A stretch of DNA of 64,000 nucleotides from Serinicoccus hydrothermalis (GCF_001685415.1 NZ_CP014989.1:1550001-1614000), one strand, 5' to 3'. Positions 25,393 through 35,900 are shown, counted from the stretch's first letter. Numbers and translations: made by a program. Notes: a model not told the origin generated them from the letters alone.

Positions 25393-26715
25393 TCAGGCGA
25401 CCTCGGCGGCGCTCGCCTCGATCGCGGCCACGGCGTGCTCCACGGCCTCGTCGTCGTGGGCGGCGGAGACGAACCACGCCTCGAAGCAGCTCGGCGGCAG
25501 GTGCACGCCGCGGCGCAGCATGGCGTGGAAGAAGCGGCCGAAGAGCTCGGCGTCCTGGTCCTTGGCGTCGTCGTAGGAGCTCACCGCCCCCTCGCGGAGG
25601 AAGACGCTGAACATCGAGCCGGCCCACTGGATGCGGTGGGGTATGCCGTGGCGCGTGAAGGAGTCGGTGACCGCGGCGGCGAGCGCCTCGCTCACCTCGT
25701 CCAGGCGCTGGTAGACCTCGTCGGTGCACCGCTGGAGGGTGGCCAGGCCGGCCGCGGCGGCGACCGGGTTCCCGGACAGGGTGCCTGCCTGGTAGACCGG
25801 GCCCTCCGGGGCGAGCTGCGCCATGAGGTCGGCGCGGCCGCCGAAGGCCGCCGCCGGGAAGCCGCCGCCCATGACCTTGCCGAAGGTGAACAGGTCGGGG
25901 GCGCCGCCGGCCGGCTCGCCCTCCAGCCCGAACCACCCCGAGGGCGAGCAGCGGAAGCCGGTCATCACCTCGTCGCTGACGAGCAGCGCGCCGTGCTCGG
26001 CGCTCACCCGGCGCAGCGCGTCGGTGAAGCCGGGCGCGGGCGGCACCACGCCCATGTTGCCGGCCGCCGCCTCGGTGATGACGGCGGCGATCTCGGACCC
26101 GCGCTCGGCGAACGTGGCCTCCAGCGCGGCGACGTCGTTGTAGGGCAGCACGATCGTCTCGCCGGCCGCGCTCGCGGGCACCCCGGGACTGTCCGGCAGC
26201 CCGAAGGTCGCGACCCCCGACCCGGCCGAGGCCAGCAGCGCGTCGACGTGGCCGTGGTAGCACCCGGCGAACTTCACCACCACCGACCGGCCGGTGGCCC
26301 CGCGGGCGAGGCGGATGGCGCTCATCGTGGCCTCCGTGCCCGAGCTGACCAGGCGCACCTGCTCGACCGGGTCCACCCGGGCCACGATCTCCTCGGCGAG
26401 CGCCACCTCGCGGGCGGTGGGCATACCGAAGGAGAAGCTGCCCTCCGCAGCCTCCAGCACCGCCGCACGCACGTCCGGGTGCCCGTGCCCCAGGATCATC
26501 GGCCCCCACGAGCAGACGAGGTCGAGGTAGCGCCGGCCGTCGGCGTCCCAGAGCCAGGGCCCCTGCGCGCGCTCCATGAAGCGCGGGGTGCCGCCCACGG
26601 ACCGGAAGGCCCGCACCGGCGAGTTCACCCCGCCGGGGATGACCTCCCGGGCGCGCGCCAGGAGCTGGGTCGAGGCGGGGGCGTCGTCGGGGTAGACCGG
26701 TCCGTCGTTGCTCAT
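25393..26715 (-). CDS. hemL: Glutamate-1-semialdehyde 2,1-aminomutase
   Basis: This 440 aa class III aminotransferase converts glutamate-1-semialdehyde to 5-aminolevulinate in the C5 haem pathway. It contains [27 protein letters not shown], the aspartate in [12 protein letters not shown], and the PLP lysine (Lys280) in [19 protein letters not shown] box 6 nt before the ATG suggests its own leaderless promoter within the hem cluster. It uses the PLP that PdxH provides. Confidence 0.97.
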   Translation of the reverse strand: MSNDGPVYPDDAPASTQLLARAREVIPGGVNSPVRAFRSVGGTPRFMERAQGPWLWDADGRRYLDLVCSWGPMILGHGHPDVRAAVLEAAEGSFSFGMPTAREVALAEEIVARVDPVEQVRLVSSGTEATMSAIRLARGATGRSVVVKFAGCYHGHVDALLASAGSGVATFGLPDSPGVPASAAGETIVLPYNDVAALEATFAERGSEIAAVITEAAAGNMGVVPPAPGFTDALRRVSAEHGALLVSDEVMTGFRCSPSGWFGLEGEPAGGAPDLFTFGKVMGGGFPAAAFGGRADLMAQLAPEGPVYQAGTLSGNPVAAAAGLATLQRCTDEVYQRLDEVSEALAAAVTDSFTRHGIPHRIQWAGSMFSVFLREGAVSSYDDAKDQDAELFGRFFHAMLRRGVHLPPSCFEAWFVSAAHDDEAVEHAVAAIEASAAEVA

Positions 26716-26721
26716 GGGACC

Positions 26722-26727
26722 AGCGTA
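26722..26727 (-). promoter_or_regulatory. Leaderless -10 box of hemL
   Basis: TACGCT on the minus strand, then 6 nt, then ATG at 26715. It lies in the 47-bp gap after the MarR gene. Confidence 0.5.
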
Positions 26728-26762
26728 GGCGCGGGGTCCGTCAGCCCCGGGGGTCGCCCGTG

Positions 26763-27236
26763 TCAGATCGCGTCGAGCGCCTCGTCGTCGCGGTGGCGGG
26801 TGGCCCGCACGACGCGGCGCAGCGCCTCCCCGTGCTGGATGAGCTCCTCCCGGCTCAGGTGGTCCAGCAACGCCCTCCGGACGCTCTCGACGTGCACCGG
26901 CGCGAGCCGTCGCAGCTCGGTGGCGCCGGTGGGGGTGAGCTGGAGCACGACTCCGCGGCCGTCCTGCGGGGTCCGCACGCGCTGCACCCAGCCGCGTTTC
27001 TCGAGCCGGTTGGCGGTGTGGCTGACCCGGCTGCGCGACTGGACGATGAGGTGGGCCAGCTCGGCCATCCGGATGCGCTCCCCGGGCGCCTCGGAGACCA
27101 TGCTCAGCAGCTCGTACTCCCCCAGGGAGACGCCGTGCTCGTCCAGGGCCTCCTCCATGACGAGGGTGATGAGGTGGGACGCCCGCAGGATCGAGCGCCA
27201 GGCGCGCTGCTCCTCCTCGTCCAGCCAGCGGACCAT
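26763..27236 (-). CDS. MarR-family regulator inside the haem cluster
   Basis: This 157 aa protein has a MarR winged helix ([30 protein letters not shown], wing [16 protein letters not shown]) and a start typical of the group ([20 protein letters not shown]). It lies 3 nt after hemB, with GGAGGGTGAGG as a strong ribosome site, and 47 bp before hemL. The location suggests a link with haem or tetrapyrrole status, but MarR genes also occur here without known function. Confidence 0.88.
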   Translation of the reverse strand: MVRWLDEEEQRAWRSILRASHLITLVMEEALDEHGVSLGEYELLSMVSEAPGERIRMAELAHLIVQSRSRVSHTANRLEKRGWVQRVRTPQDGRGVVLQLTPTGATELRRLAPVHVESVRRALLDHLSREELIQHGEALRRVVRATRHRDDEALDAI

Positions 27237-27239
27237 GCC

Positions 27240-28232
27240 TCACCCTCCCAGCAGCCGGGCCACCCTCGTCGCGTAGTAGGTCAGCAGGATCTGGGCGCCC
27301 GCCCGGCGGATCGACGTCAGTGTCTCCATCACCATACGGTCACGGTCGAGCAGACCCTGGGAGGCGGCGGCCTCGATCATGGCGTACTCGCCGCTGACCT
27401 GGTAGGCCGCGACCGGCACGTCGGCCTCGGCCGCGACGTCGGAGAGGATGTCGAGGTAGGGCAGCGCGGGCTTGACCATGACCATGTCCGCGCCCTGCTC
27501 CAGGTCGAGCCGCAGCTCGCGCAGGCTCTCGGTGCGGTTGGCCGGGTCCTGCTGGTAGGTGGACCGGTCCCCCTCCAGCGTCGAGGCCACGGCCTCGCGG
27601 AACGGCCCGTAGCAGCCGCTGGCGTACTTCGCCGTGTAGGCGAGCACCGCGACGTCCCGGTGCCCGGCGGCGTCCAGCGCCTCCCGCACCACCTGGACCT
27701 GCCCGTCCATCATGCCGCTGGGCCCGACCACGTGGGCGCCGGCCCGCGCCTGCGCGACCGCCATCTCGGCATACACCTCGAGGGTGGCGTCGTTGTCGAC
27801 CCGGCCGGCGTCGTCGACCAGACCGCAGTGGCCGTGGTCGGTGAACTCGTCGAGGCACAGGTCGCTCATGATGACGGTGTCGTCGCCGAGCTCGGTGCGC
27901 AGCGCGCGGAGGCCGGCGTTGAGGACCCCGTCCGGGTCGAGCCCGGCGCTGCCACCGGCGTCCTTGTCCTGCGGCCGCGGGACGCCGAAGACCATGATCC
28001 CGCCGACCCCGGCGTCGACCGCCTCGCGGGCCGCGGCGACCAGGCTGGTCGGGGTGTGCTGCACGACGCCCGGCATGGAGCCGATGGGCTGCGGCTCCTC
28101 GATGCCGTCACGGACGAAGACGGGCAGCACGAGCTCGGCCGGGTGCAGCCGGGTCTGCGCCACGAGCCGGCGCAGCGCCGGCGTGGTGCGCAGCCGGCGC
28201 GGGCGCTCGTGCGGCCGCGGGTATGCCGTCAC
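27240..28232 (-). CDS. hemB: Delta-aminolevulinic acid dehydratase (porphobilinogen synthase)
   Basis: This 330 aa TIM-barrel enzyme condenses two ALA molecules to porphobilinogen. The two active-site lysines are Lys202 in [17 protein letters not shown] and Lys254 in [11 protein letters not shown]. The metal loop reads [14 protein letters not shown], lacking the middle cysteine of the zinc type, so magnesium dependence is likely. The GTG at 28232 overlaps the cobA-hemD stop (GTGA). Confidence 0.96.
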   Translation of the reverse strand: MTAYPRPHERPRRLRTTPALRRLVAQTRLHPAELVLPVFVRDGIEEPQPIGSMPGVVQHTPTSLVAAAREAVDAGVGGIMVFGVPRPQDKDAGGSAGLDPDGVLNAGLRALRTELGDDTVIMSDLCLDEFTDHGHCGLVDDAGRVDNDATLEVYAEMAVAQARAGAHVVGPSGMMDGQVQVVREALDAAGHRDVAVLAYTAKYASGCYGPFREAVASTLEGDRSTYQQDPANRTESLRELRLDLEQGADMVMVKPALPYLDILSDVAAEADVPVAAYQVSGEYAMIEAAASQGLLDRDRMVMETLTSIRRAGAQILLTYYATRVARLLGG

Positions 28233-29866
28233 CGCCGCGACCGGGGACGCCGCGCCACCGGCTTGCGGCGGCTGGGGCGGACGAACTCCTCGCCCTCGCT
28301 CTGCGCCTGCGCCACGAGGGCGCGGGCGTGCTCGGCCAGGGCATCGACGAGGCTCGTCGCGCTCGGCTCCGGGGCGACGACGTCGACGCGCAGGCCGTGC
28401 TCCTGCGCCGCCTTGGCGGTCGCGGGGCCGATGCAGGCGACCACGGTGCCTGGGTGCGGTTTGCCGGCGATGCCGACGAGGTTGCGCACCGTCGAGGAGG
28501 AGGTGAAGCAGACCGCGTCGAAGGCACCGCCCTTGATCGCCTCCCGGACCTCCGCGGCCGGCGGCGCGGCGCGCACGGTGCGGTAGGCGGTGACGTCGTC
28601 GACCTCCCAGCCCATATCCGTGAGGCCCGCGACGAGGGTGTCGGTCGCGATGTCGGCGCGCGGAAGGAAGACCCGGTTGATCGGGTCGAGCACCTCGTCG
28701 AAGGGCGGCCAGGACTCCAGCAGCCCCCGGGCGGACTGCTCGCCGTCCGGCACGAGGTCGGGCTCGAGGCCCCACTCCCGCAGCGCCTGCGCGGTGACGC
28801 CGCCGACGGCCGCCAGCTTGAGGCCGGCGAACGCGCGGGCGTCCAGGCCGAGGGCCTCGAACTTCTCCCGCACGGCGCGGACCGCGTTGACGGAGGTGAA
28901 GCCGATCCACTCGTAGCGACCGGTGACCAGCCCCTTGACCGCGCGGTCCATCTGCTGCGGCGTGCGGGGCTTCTCCACGCTGATCGTCGGGACGACGGAG
29001 GAGCTCGCGCCGTAGCCGGAGATCCGGTCGGTCATGGGACCGGACTGCTCCTTGGTGCGCGGCACGAGGATCGACCAGCCGAAGAGCGGCTTGGACTCCC
29101 ACCAGGACAGCTCGGCCCGCAGCTGCACCGGGCGCCCGACGACGGCGACGGTGGCCCCGGCGAGCTCCTCGGCGTCGGCGGCCAGCGCCTCGTGCAGCGT
29201 GGTGACCCGGGTCTGCTGGGCGTTGGTCGTGCCCCGGCCGGTCAGCGCGGTCGGGGTACCGGCGTCGCGGCCGGCGTCCGCGAGGTGCTGCAGCGCACGG
29301 TGCAGGCGGTCGCGCTCGCCGAGCACCACGACGGTCACCTCGTCGTCGACCGAGTGCGACCAGTCCACACCGGTGTCGGCGGCGCTGACGACGTGGACCT
29401 GGCCCCCGTCGCCGTCGGGGAGCATCCCGGCATACGCCGGCACCGCCCAGGCGGCGCTGACCCCGGGGACGATCTCGAAGGCGACGCCCGCGTCGTGGCA
29501 GGCACGCGCCTCGTCGGCCATCGTGCCCCCGGCGGAGTCCTCGCTCAGCAGCCGCACGACGAGGTGCGTGGCGTCGTCGAACCGGGTGGCGGTGCGCACG
29601 AGCAGCTTGGCGCGGGCCGCAGGGCTGAGCGCGGGACCGTCCTCGCCGCGGACGGTGCGGACGATCTCGGTGTCCTCCCCGGTCCAGGCTCGCACCTGGT
29701 CCTCGCGGTGGGCCGCGTCGACGACGACGACGTCCGCGACGGCGAGGTAGTCCCGAGCGCGGACGGTGAGCAGCCCCGGGTCGCCGGGCCCGGCGCCGAC
29801 GAAGGCGACGCGGGCGGCGGTGCTGGGGACGGGGGTCAGGTGGACGGGGGCGGCGTCGGTGCTCAC
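28229..29866 (-). CDS. hemD: Fused uroporphyrinogen-III C-methyltransferase and uroporphyrinogen-III synthase
   Basis: This 545 aa fusion has a CobA/SUMT-like half (about 1-255; [15 protein letters not shown] near the start, [15 protein letters not shown] later) and a HemD half (about 265-520; [39 protein letters not shown]). It would close hydroxymethylbilane to uroporphyrinogen III and may methylate it towards sirohaem or cobalamin. Such fusions are standard in actinobacteria. A basic tail (about 525-545) follows. The GTG overlaps the hemC stop (GTGA). The CobA half has a degenerate stretch after the first motif, so its activity is less certain. Confidence 0.92.
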   Translation of the reverse strand: MSTDAAPVHLTPVPSTAARVAFVGAGPGDPGLLTVRARDYLAVADVVVVDAAHREDQVRAWTGEDTEIVRTVRGEDGPALSPAARAKLLVRTATRFDDATHLVVRLLSEDSAGGTMADEARACHDAGVAFEIVPGVSAAWAVPAYAGMLPDGDGGQVHVVSAADTGVDWSHSVDDEVTVVVLGERDRLHRALQHLADAGRDAGTPTALTGRGTTNAQQTRVTTLHEALAADAEELAGATVAVVGRPVQLRAELSWWESKPLFGWSILVPRTKEQSGPMTDRISGYGASSSVVPTISVEKPRTPQQMDRAVKGLVTGRYEWIGFTSVNAVRAVREKFEALGLDARAFAGLKLAAVGGVTAQALREWGLEPDLVPDGEQSARGLLESWPPFDEVLDPINRVFLPRADIATDTLVAGLTDMGWEVDDVTAYRTVRAAPPAAEVREAIKGGAFDAVCFTSSSTVRNLVGIAGKPHPGTVVACIGPATAKAAQEHGLRVDVVAPEPSATSLVDALAEHARALVAQAQSEGEEFVRPSRRKPVARRPRSRR

Positions 29867-30828
29867 AGGTCGGACTCCGGTGTGTGTGACCCGGGTGCGG
29901 CGACGAGGCCGGCCGGGTCGGGACGGTTCAACAGCAGGTCGGCGGCACGTGCGCCGAGGTCGTCCGGCGCGTCGTCCGCGCCGGTCAGCACGTGCGTGCG
30001 CGCCCCGTCCTGCAGGGCGGCGAACACGTGAAGGGTGAGGGTGGGTGCGCCGGTGGAGCGCGCCAGCGCCCCGACGGGGGCGGTGCAGCCGGCCTCCAGC
30101 CGGGCGAGGGCGGCGCGCTCGGCGGTGACGGCGGCCCGGGTGGGCGCGTGCTCCAGGGCGGCGCCGAGGTCCTGGGCCAGCGCGGAGTCCTCCGCGCGGC
30201 ACTCGACGGCGAGCGCCCCCTGCCCGGCGGCCGGGAGCACGACCTCGGTGTCGAGCACCTCGGTGGCCTCGTCGAGGCGGTCCAGCCGGGCCAACCCGGC
30301 GCGGGCCAGGACGACGGCGTCGAGCACGCCGTCGGTGACCATGCGGATGCGCGAGTCGACGTTGCCGCGGATGTCGCGGACCTCGAGGTCGGGGCGCGCG
30401 AGGCGCAGCTGCGCGGCACGACGCGGTGAGCCGGTGCCGATGACCGCGCCGGCCGGGAGCTCGTGCAGGCGCAGGCCGTCCCGGGCGACGAGGACGTCGC
30501 GCGGGTCCTCCCGCTCGGGGACGGCGGCCACGACGAGGCCGTCGGCGGGTGCGGTCGGCAGGTCCTTGAGGGAGTGCACGGCGAGGTCGATCCGGCCCTC
30601 CAGCAGCGCGGTGCGCAGCGCGGAGGCGAAGACCCCGGTGCCGCCGATCTCGCGCAGGCTGCGGGCCGAGGTGTCGCCCTCGGTGGTCACGAGGACCAGC
30701 TCGACCTCGCACCCGGCTGCGCGCAGCCGCTCGGCCACCCAGGTGGACTGGCTGGTGGCCAGGGCGCTGCGCCGGGTCCCCAGCCGCAGCGGTCGCCCGG
30801 TGCTGGTGGTGGCGGTCGCCTCACTCAT
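29863..30828 (-). CDS. hemC: Porphobilinogen deaminase (hydroxymethylbilane synthase)
   Basis: This 321 aa protein polymerises four porphobilinogens. Cys248 in [10 protein letters not shown] should carry the dipyrromethane cofactor. [22 protein letters not shown] and [11 protein letters not shown] are the usual substrate-binding motifs. The ATG overlaps the hemA stop (TGATG), so the two are coupled. Confidence 0.96.
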   Translation of the reverse strand: MSEATATTSTGRPLRLGTRRSALATSQSTWVAERLRAAGCEVELVLVTTEGDTSARSLREIGGTGVFASALRTALLEGRIDLAVHSLKDLPTAPADGLVVAAVPEREDPRDVLVARDGLRLHELPAGAVIGTGSPRRAAQLRLARPDLEVRDIRGNVDSRIRMVTDGVLDAVVLARAGLARLDRLDEATEVLDTEVVLPAAGQGALAVECRAEDSALAQDLGAALEHAPTRAAVTAERAALARLEAGCTAPVGALARSTGAPTLTLHVFAALQDGARTHVLTGADDAPDDLGARAADLLLNRPDPAGLVAAPGSHTPESDL

Positions 30829-32225
30829 CAGGACCGTCCCCCCTTCCTGCGCTCGGTGGCCTTCTCGACGACGCCGAGCGGGGGGCTTGAGACGACGGCG
30901 ACCTCGCGGCTGTCGAGGTCGAAGAGCTCGCGCAGGGCGTGGGCGTAGTCGGCCGGCACCTCGTCGTAGCCCGCCTGCAGCTGCTTCACCCGCGTGGTCG
31001 GGGTGTGGAGCAGCTTGTCCACCACCCGCTGCACGGTATGCCGGACCTCGGCCCGCTCGTCGTCGGGCAGGTGCGGGAGGCGCTGGTCCAGCCGGGTCAT
31101 CTCGGCGTCGACGACCCGCCCCGCGCTGGTGCGCAGCGCGGCCAGGGTTGGTCCGAGGCGGGCGGCGTGCCGCTCGGTGAGGTAGGCGGCGACCTCGGTG
31201 GCGACCAGGCCGCGCACCGCCGTGACGGCCTCGGCCTCCTCGGGCCCGGACGACGAGCTCGCCCCCGGTCCCGGCAAGGACGGGCCGGCCGACCCGCCCG
31301 CGGCCTGCTGCAGCTCGGCGAGGCCCCAGAGGGTGGCCCCGCGCAGCCGGGTCACGGCGGGGTCGACGTCGCGCGGGAGCGCCAGGTCGAGCAGCGTGAG
31401 CGGGGCGCCGGACCGGCCGGCGGCACCGCGGGCCCGGGCGAGCGTGCCCTCGTCGAGGACGTGGCCCACCGCACCGGTGCAGGTGATGACGAGGTCGGCC
31501 GAGCCGACGGCGCTCGCGAGGTCGGCCCAGGGCAGGCTGCGCACCCCGTGCGCCGCCGCGAGCCGCTCGGCCCGCTCCTGCGTGCGGTTGACCACGACGA
31601 GGTCGCTCACCCCCTGCCGCACGAGGGTCGCCACGGCCAGGCCCGACATGGCGCCGGCGCCCACGACCACCGTGCGCGCCCCGGTGAGGTCGCCGAGGAC
31701 GTCCCTGGCCCGGTCGAGCCCGAGGGCGACGAGGGAGCGGGAGACGTCGTCGATGGAGGTCTCGGCGTGGGCCCGCTTGCCCACGCGCAGCGCCTGCTGG
31801 ACCAGCGGGTTGAGGGAGGGCCCCAGGTGACCGTGCCGCTGGGCGACGGCGAGCGCCTCGCGCAGCTGGCCCAGCACCTGGCTCTCCCCGACCGCCAGCG
31901 AGTCCAGACCGCACGCGAGCTCGAAGAGGTGGGCGACCGCCCGGTCGTCGTAGTGCACGAAGAGGTGGTCGGTGAGCTGGTCCCGGGACAGACCGGTCAG
32001 CGCCCCCAGGGCCACGCCGATCTCCTCGAGCGCGCCGTGGAACGTCCCGGCCTCCACGACGACCTCGAGCCGGTTGCAGGTGGAGAGCACGAGCGCCTCG
32101 TGCACGTGGTCGCCGGCCCGCAGGCGGGCGGCCAGGCCCGCGGCGCCGTCGGCGTCGAGGACGGCCCGCTCGAGCAGGTCGATGGGTGCGGTGCGGTGGG
32201 ACAGGCCCACGACGAGGACACTCAC
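30828..32225 (-). CDS. hemA: Glutamyl-tRNA reductase
   Basis: This 465 aa protein reduces glutamyl-tRNA(Glu) to glutamate-1-semialdehyde, the first committed step of the C5 pathway. Visible are LSHRTAP, the catalytic Cys50 in [10 protein letters not shown], the NADPH fold [12 protein letters not shown], and the C-terminal dimer helix. A Ser/Gly/Pro-rich insert near residue 315-330 is unusual but lies in a loop. The GTG overlaps the rex stop (GTGA), so Rex and HemA are made from one message and haem synthesis is tied to redox state. Confidence 0.96.
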   Translation of the reverse strand: MSVLVVGLSHRTAPIDLLERAVLDADGAAGLAARLRAGDHVHEALVLSTCNRLEVVVEAGTFHGALEEIGVALGALTGLSRDQLTDHLFVHYDDRAVAHLFELACGLDSLAVGESQVLGQLREALAVAQRHGHLGPSLNPLVQQALRVGKRAHAETSIDDVSRSLVALGLDRARDVLGDLTGARTVVVGAGAMSGLAVATLVRQGVSDLVVVNRTQERAERLAAAHGVRSLPWADLASAVGSADLVITCTGAVGHVLDEGTLARARGAAGRSGAPLTLLDLALPRDVDPAVTRLRGATLWGLAELQQAAGGSAGPSLPGPGASSSSGPEEAEAVTAVRGLVATEVAAYLTERHAARLGPTLAALRTSAGRVVDAEMTRLDQRLPHLPDDERAEVRHTVQRVVDKLLHTPTTRVKQLQAGYDEVPADYAHALRELFDLDSREVAVVSSPPLGVVEKATERRKGGRS

Positions 32226-32890
32226 GAGACTCCCTCCACCGGGGTGTCGGTCACGGAGGCCTCCCGCTGGTGCTGGTGGAAGGCCAGGATCTGCAGCTCG
32301 GTCGCCAGGTCGACCCGGCGCACGTCGACGTCGGCGGGCACCTGGAGCACGACGGGCGCGAAGTTGAGGATGGAGTGCACGCCGAGCTCGACGAGCACGT
32401 CCGCGACCTCCTGGGCGGCCTCGGGCGGGGTCGTGACGACACCCACCGACACCGGGCCGCAGGTCCGCAGCTCGGCCAGCGCCTGCACCGGCATACCCTC
32501 GACCCGGCTGCCGACCACGTCGGGGTCGTTGTCCGCCAGGGCGACGACGTGGAAGCCGCGGGTGGCCAGGCCCTCGTAGCTCGCCAGGGCGCGGCCGAGG
32601 TTGCCCATGCCGACGATGACCACCGGCCAGTCCTGGCTCAGCCCGAGCTCGGCGGAGATCTGGTCGACGAGCCTGGCGACGTCGTAGCCGACGCCCCGGA
32701 CGCCGTAGGAGCCGAGGTGGGACAGGTCCTTGCGCACCTGGGCCGAGCGCACCCCCGCGAGCGAGGCGATCTCCTCGCTGGAAACCGAGCTGCGGCCCTG
32801 CTCCGCCACCGTGGTGAGCGCCTGGAGGTAGCCCGGGAGCCTTCCGACCGTGGCGTCCGGCACCCCGCGCCGGTTCGACTCGGCCATCAC
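32222..32890 (-). CDS. rex: Redox-sensing transcriptional repressor Rex
   Basis: This 222 aa protein has a winged helix ([34 protein letters not shown]) and a Rossmann domain with GMGNLGRAL (94-102), the form of NAD(H)-sensing Rex. High NADH releases it from respiratory gene operators. It heads the hemACDB cluster, as in other actinobacteria. Two adjacent ATGs are possible starts (32890 and 32887). I do not see a clear TTGTGA-type Rex box upstream. On the minus strand TATAAG at 32947-32942 is a candidate -10. Confidence 0.95.
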   Translation of the reverse strand: MMAESNRRGVPDATVGRLPGYLQALTTVAEQGRSSVSSEEIASLAGVRSAQVRKDLSHLGSYGVRGVGYDVARLVDQISAELGLSQDWPVVIVGMGNLGRALASYEGLATRGFHVVALADNDPDVVGSRVEGMPVQALAELRTCGPVSVGVVTTPPEAAQEVADVLVELGVHSILNFAPVVLQVPADVDVRRVDLATELQILAFHQHQREASVTDTPVEGVS

Positions 32891-33033
32891 GGCGGCACCG
32901 GCTCCTTCCTGGTGGGTGGCTCTCCCCGACGCCGGGAGGGGCTTATATCAGACCCTCGTCCTCCGGTCGGAGCGGACCCCTCAACTCTAGGCTCGCACCC
33001 CTGCTTCCACCAAAACGAGGAGCGGGCCGGGGG

Positions 33034-33339
33034 TCAGGGACGGCGCCCGGCGCGGCGCGCGCGGGACAGGGCGGACCGCAGCTCGGCGGGCTCGACCCGC
33101 CACCGCGCGACCACCTTCTCGTCCACCAGCAGGACAGGGACCTCGGTCGTCCAGCGGTCGTGCTCGGCCTGCCCCATCTCCCCGCCGGCACGCTCGGCGT
33201 CGATGTCCCGGACCACCACGTCCTCGACCTGCGTGCGGACCACCCCGACCATCTCCTCGCACAGGTGGCAGCCGGGCCGCGAGAGCACCTCGACCCGCGG
33301 CTGCGTCCCGGAGCTCCTGCCGCGCCCCCACCACCTCAC
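33034..33339 (-). CDS. Glutaredoxin-like thiol protein
   Basis: This small thioredoxin-fold protein (101 aa from GTG 33339) has RVEVLSRPGCHLCEEM with a CxxC pair, and the cis-proline strand TEVPVLLVDEKVVARWR. It matches the DUF836/glutaredoxin-like group; in M. tuberculosis Rv0508 occupies the same place before hemA. The start is uncertain, since an upstream in-frame codon would give 117 aa; the chosen GTG has GGAG nearby. Its likely role is cytosolic disulfide reduction, with an unknown partner. Confidence 0.82.
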   Translation of the reverse strand: MRWWGRGRSSGTQPRVEVLSRPGCHLCEEMVGVVRTQVEDVVVRDIDAERAGGEMGQAEHDRWTTEVPVLLVDEKVVARWRVEPAELRSALSRARRAGRRP

Positions 33340-33436
33340 GGTCGCTCCCGCCGACCACCGAGGACGACGATGGCGCCCTCCCAGCACGGGACGGGCGCCA
33401 TGGTCTTCGCGGGTGTCGGCCTGGTGGCCGACGGCC

Positions 33437-33535
33437 TCACTTCTTGTTGCGACGCTGGTGACGCGTCTTGCGCAGCAGCTTGCGGTGCTTCTTCTTCGCC
33501 ATCCGCTTGCGGCGCTTCTTGATCACAGAGCCCAT
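33437..33535 (-). CDS. Small ribosomal subunit protein bS22 (AURKAIP1/COX24 domain)
   Basis: A 32 aa frame encodes an extremely basic peptide starting GSVIKKRRKRMAKKKHRKLL and ending QRRNKK, the signature of the tiny 30S protein bS22 found in actinobacteria (M. tuberculosis Rv0500B). Its place two genes after proC and next to the HTH gene is conserved. It binds 16S rRNA near the decoding centre in mycobacterial ribosome structures, as I recall. It is too short for most gene callers but its identity is clear. Confidence 0.92.
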   Translation of the reverse strand: MGSVIKKRRKRMAKKKHRKLLRKTRHQRRNKK

Positions 33536-33661
33536 GGGGCCATCCTTCGTCGTCGTCGGTCGTGATGGTGCAGTCGGCGTCCCACGCCGCGGGGCGGCGC
33601 AGGGCGATGCACAACCGTTCCACCCTAACGCGGGCGGGGTCCGGCTCCCAAAGCGACCTGG

Positions 33662-33862
33662 TCAGGCGGTGCCGTGGTAGGAGTCCTCGAGGTAGGCGTG
33701 CACGGCCTTCTCGGGGACCCGGAAGGACCGACCGACCCGCACCGCGGGCAGCTCGCCCGAGTGCACCAGCCGGTAGACCGTCATCTTGGACACACGCATG
33801 ACGGCAGCCACCTCGGCCACGGTCATGAACGTCATCTCAGCGAGCTGGCGCTCATCTGCCAT
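33662..33862 (-). CDS. Excisionase-type helix-turn-helix protein (Rv0500A-like)
   Basis: This 66 aa DNA-binding protein has a MerR/excisionase winged helix: FMTVAEVAAVMRVSKMTVYRLVHSGELPAVRVGRSFRVPEKAVHAYLE. It is the orthologue by position of M. tuberculosis Rv0500A. Despite the family name nothing else suggests a phage. ATG 33862 is preferred for its GGGA at a good distance; ATG 33871 would add three residues. bS22 follows 126 bp later in the same direction. Confidence 0.88.
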   Translation of the reverse strand: MADERQLAEMTFMTVAEVAAVMRVSKMTVYRLVHSGELPAVRVGRSFRVPEKAVHAYLEDSYHGTA

Positions 33863-33951
33863 CGGACGCATCCCGTCTCTTGTGCTTCTCCAGGCAGGCA
33901 GCGGGCACGGCTTCCCCTCCGGCACACAGCCTGCGTCGGTTTGTCGGGCTA

Positions 33952-33980
33952 ACGATAGGGGCAGATGTGGTCATTGCGAA
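33952..33980 (-). promoter_or_regulatory. Promoter of the HTH-bS22 unit
   Basis: On the minus strand TTCGCA (33980-33975), 17 bp, and TATCGT (33957-33952) form a good -35/-10 pair. The leader before ATG 33862 would be about 80 nt. Confidence 0.5.
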
Positions 33981-34025
33981 AGTCGTGAGCGAAAAAAGTC
34001 CAGCGCGACACGCCGGGTGGGGCGA

Positions 34026-34051
34026 ACGGGGCGGACGGGATCTCGCCCCGT
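34026..34051 (-). terminator. Hairpin after acuC
   Basis: ACGGGGCG (34026-34033) pairs with CGCCCCGT (34044-34051) across a 10-nt loop, 13 bp beyond the acuC stop. Confidence 0.55.
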
Positions 34052-34063
34052 CGCTGCCAGCTG

Positions 34064-35251
34064 TCAGTCGAAGTAGGGGTCCAGGCCCCAGCCGGGGAAG
34101 CTGGCCCGGCGCGTCGCCATGATGGCCGAGTCGACCGGCTCGTCGAGGTCGTGCCCCTCGTCCCACCGCCCGTAGCGGATCTCCCGGCCCTCGCGGTCCC
34201 CCATCGAGCGGGGCGCGTCCAGCCCGTAGACCTCCTCGACGTGCTGCCGCCACGACTCCGGCACCGGCGTCCGGGGGTCGACCGGCCGGCCCGTCACGAC
34301 GCCGATGAGGTGGGTCCAGGCGCGGGGCACCACCTCGACCAGCTCATACCCCCCGCCGCCGAGCGAGACCCACCGGCCGCCGGCCAGGTCGTCGGCCAGC
34401 TCCCGCACCCAGCCGTAGGCGACGGCGAGGGCGTCCATCGACACCGACAGGTGCGCCAGCGGGTCGGCGTAGTGGCAGTCGCACCCGTGCTGGCTCACGA
34501 CGATCTGCGGGTCGAAGACCCGGACGATGGTGGGGACGACCGCCTGGTATGCCCGCAGCCACCCCTCGTCGCCGGTCCCGGGGGGCAGCGCGATGTTGAC
34601 CGCCGAGTCCGGCGCCTTCGGGCCGCCGGTGTCGCCGGGGAAGCCGGTGCCCGGGAAGAGCGCGCGGCCGGTCTCGTGCATGGAGACCGTCATGACCCGC
34701 GGCTCGTTCCAGAAGCACCGCTCGACGCCGTCGCCGTGGTGCACGTCGAGATCGAGGTAGAGCACCCGCTCGGCGCCCGCGTCGAGGAGGTCCTGGATGC
34801 CGACGGCGATGTCGTTGTAGACGCAGAAGCCCGAGGCCGCCTGCGGCATCGCGTGGTGCAGACCGCCGGCGATGTTGCAGGCGCGCGCGACCTGCCCGGT
34901 CCAGACCGCCCGGCACGCCTCGACCGTGGCCCCCACGGCGAGGGAGGTGGCCTCGTGCATACCCAGGAAGGCCGGGGTGTCCTCGGTGCCCAGACCGTGG
35001 CGTCCGGTGGCCGACCGGGGGTCGGCGGAGGCCGCCTGCACCGCCTCGACGAGGTCGGGCGTGTGCACCGAGAGCAGCTCCTCGAGCGTGGCGGGCCGGG
35101 CCGGGCGGATCTCCACGTCGTCGTGGTCGAGCAGCCCCAGGGCCCCGGAGAGGCGGTGCGTGAGGTCCAGCCGGCTCGGGTGCATGGGGTGCCCCGGGCC
35201 GAAGTCGTAGCCCGTGTAGCGCTCGTCCCACATCACCCAGGAGGCCGTCAT
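34064..35251 (-). CDS. acuC: Acetoin utilization protein AcuC (class I-like histone deacetylase fold)
   Basis: This 395 aa protein has the arginase/deacetylase fold with the zinc and charge-relay motifs GGLHHAMPQAASGFCVYND, LYLDLDVHHGDGVE and SLGGGGYE. In Bacillus AcuC deacetylates acetyl-CoA synthetase; whether the target is the same here is inference. ATG 35251 has a TAGCGT box 7 nt upstream, which favours it over GTG/ATG codons just before. A GNAT acetyltransferase gene lies immediately upstream, which could form an opposing pair. Confidence 0.92.
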   Translation of the reverse strand: MTASWVMWDERYTGYDFGPGHPMHPSRLDLTHRLSGALGLLDHDDVEIRPARPATLEELLSVHTPDLVEAVQAASADPRSATGRHGLGTEDTPAFLGMHEATSLAVGATVEACRAVWTGQVARACNIAGGLHHAMPQAASGFCVYNDIAVGIQDLLDAGAERVLYLDLDVHHGDGVERCFWNEPRVMTVSMHETGRALFPGTGFPGDTGGPKAPDSAVNIALPPGTGDEGWLRAYQAVVPTIVRVFDPQIVVSQHGCDCHYADPLAHLSVSMDALAVAYGWVRELADDLAGGRWVSLGGGGYELVEVVPRAWTHLIGVVTGRPVDPRTPVPESWRQHVEEVYGLDAPRSMGDREGREIRYGRWDEGHDLDEPVDSAIMATRRASFPGWGLDPYFD

Positions 35252-35258
35252 GCGGCAC

Positions 35259-35264
35259 ACGCTA
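35259..35264 (-). promoter_or_regulatory. Leaderless -10 box of acuC
   Basis: TAGCGT on the minus strand, 7 nt, then ATG at 35251. Confidence 0.5.
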
Positions 35265-35283
35265 GACCACGGGGAGGGTGCCC

Positions 35284-35823
35284 TCAGAGCGAGGTCGGGA
35301 CCCCTGCGGAGTCACCCAGCGGGTAGACCATCATCATCTCCTCGGACTCCGCGTCCTCCTCGTCGACGCCGCGGATCCGGATGGGCCGCCGGTCGTCGGT
35401 GGGGCGGAAGCCGAAGCTGGAGGCGAAGGCCACCGCGCGGCCGTTGTCGGTGCCCACCCAGTAGACGAGCTGGCGCAGGCCGACCTCGCGACCGACCTTG
35501 GCCGACTTCTCGAGCAGCCGGCGGGCGACGCCGGAGCCGCGCAGGGAGGGCGCCACCCACAGCCCGAAGAGCTCGCCGGCACCGGGGATGTTCGTGCGGT
35601 GACCGGTGCCGACGCTGACCACGCCGACGACCTCCTCGCCGTTCTCGGCGAGGATCCGACGCGAGCGCTCCATGCGCTCCTGCCAGCGCGAGTCGGGGAA
35701 GTCCGCCTCCTCCTCGGCGGAGGCCACGAAGGCTTCGGGAGACTCACGCAGCGCCCGCAGACGCACGTCCTTGTAGGACGGCCACTCATCCGGGTCGAGG
35801 ACGCGCACGTGGATCTCGCTCAT
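35284..35823 (-). CDS. GNAT-family N-acetyltransferase
   Basis: This 179 aa protein has the GNAT fold: acetyl-CoA loop VAPSLRGSGVARRLLEKSAKVG preceded by the strand GELFGLWV, and the C-terminal strand with FASSFGFRPTDDRRPIR. The substrate, protein or small molecule, is unknown. It lies upstream of acuC on the same strand, 32 bp apart. A weak AGGGA precedes the ATG. Confidence 0.88.
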   Translation of the reverse strand: MSEIHVRVLDPDEWPSYKDVRLRALRESPEAFVASAEEEADFPDSRWQERMERSRRILAENGEEVVGVVSVGTGHRTNIPGAGELFGLWVAPSLRGSGVARRLLEKSAKVGREVGLRQLVYWVGTDNGRAVAFASSFGFRPTDDRRPIRIRGVDEEDAESEEMMMVYPLGDSAGVPTSL

Positions 35824-35900
35824 ACTTCCCTACTCTTTCACACGGGTCGCCGGTGCTGGGTCGAGCGAGGTGAACAGTGGGTGATCGGGCACCCGGGTGC

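Noticed and set aside
23974-27276. Rightward open frame of 1100 codons opposite hen1 and hemL
   Set aside because: Antisense shadow of high-GC coding; no start signal and biased composition.
32891-33000. Rex operator upstream of rex
   Set aside because: No TTGTGA/TCACAA-type dyad was found; only a possible TATAAG -10.
33662-33862. Excisionase-like gene as evidence of a prophage or integrative element
   Set aside because: No integrase, att site or phage gene is near, and the gene is syntenic with Rv0500A next to bS22.
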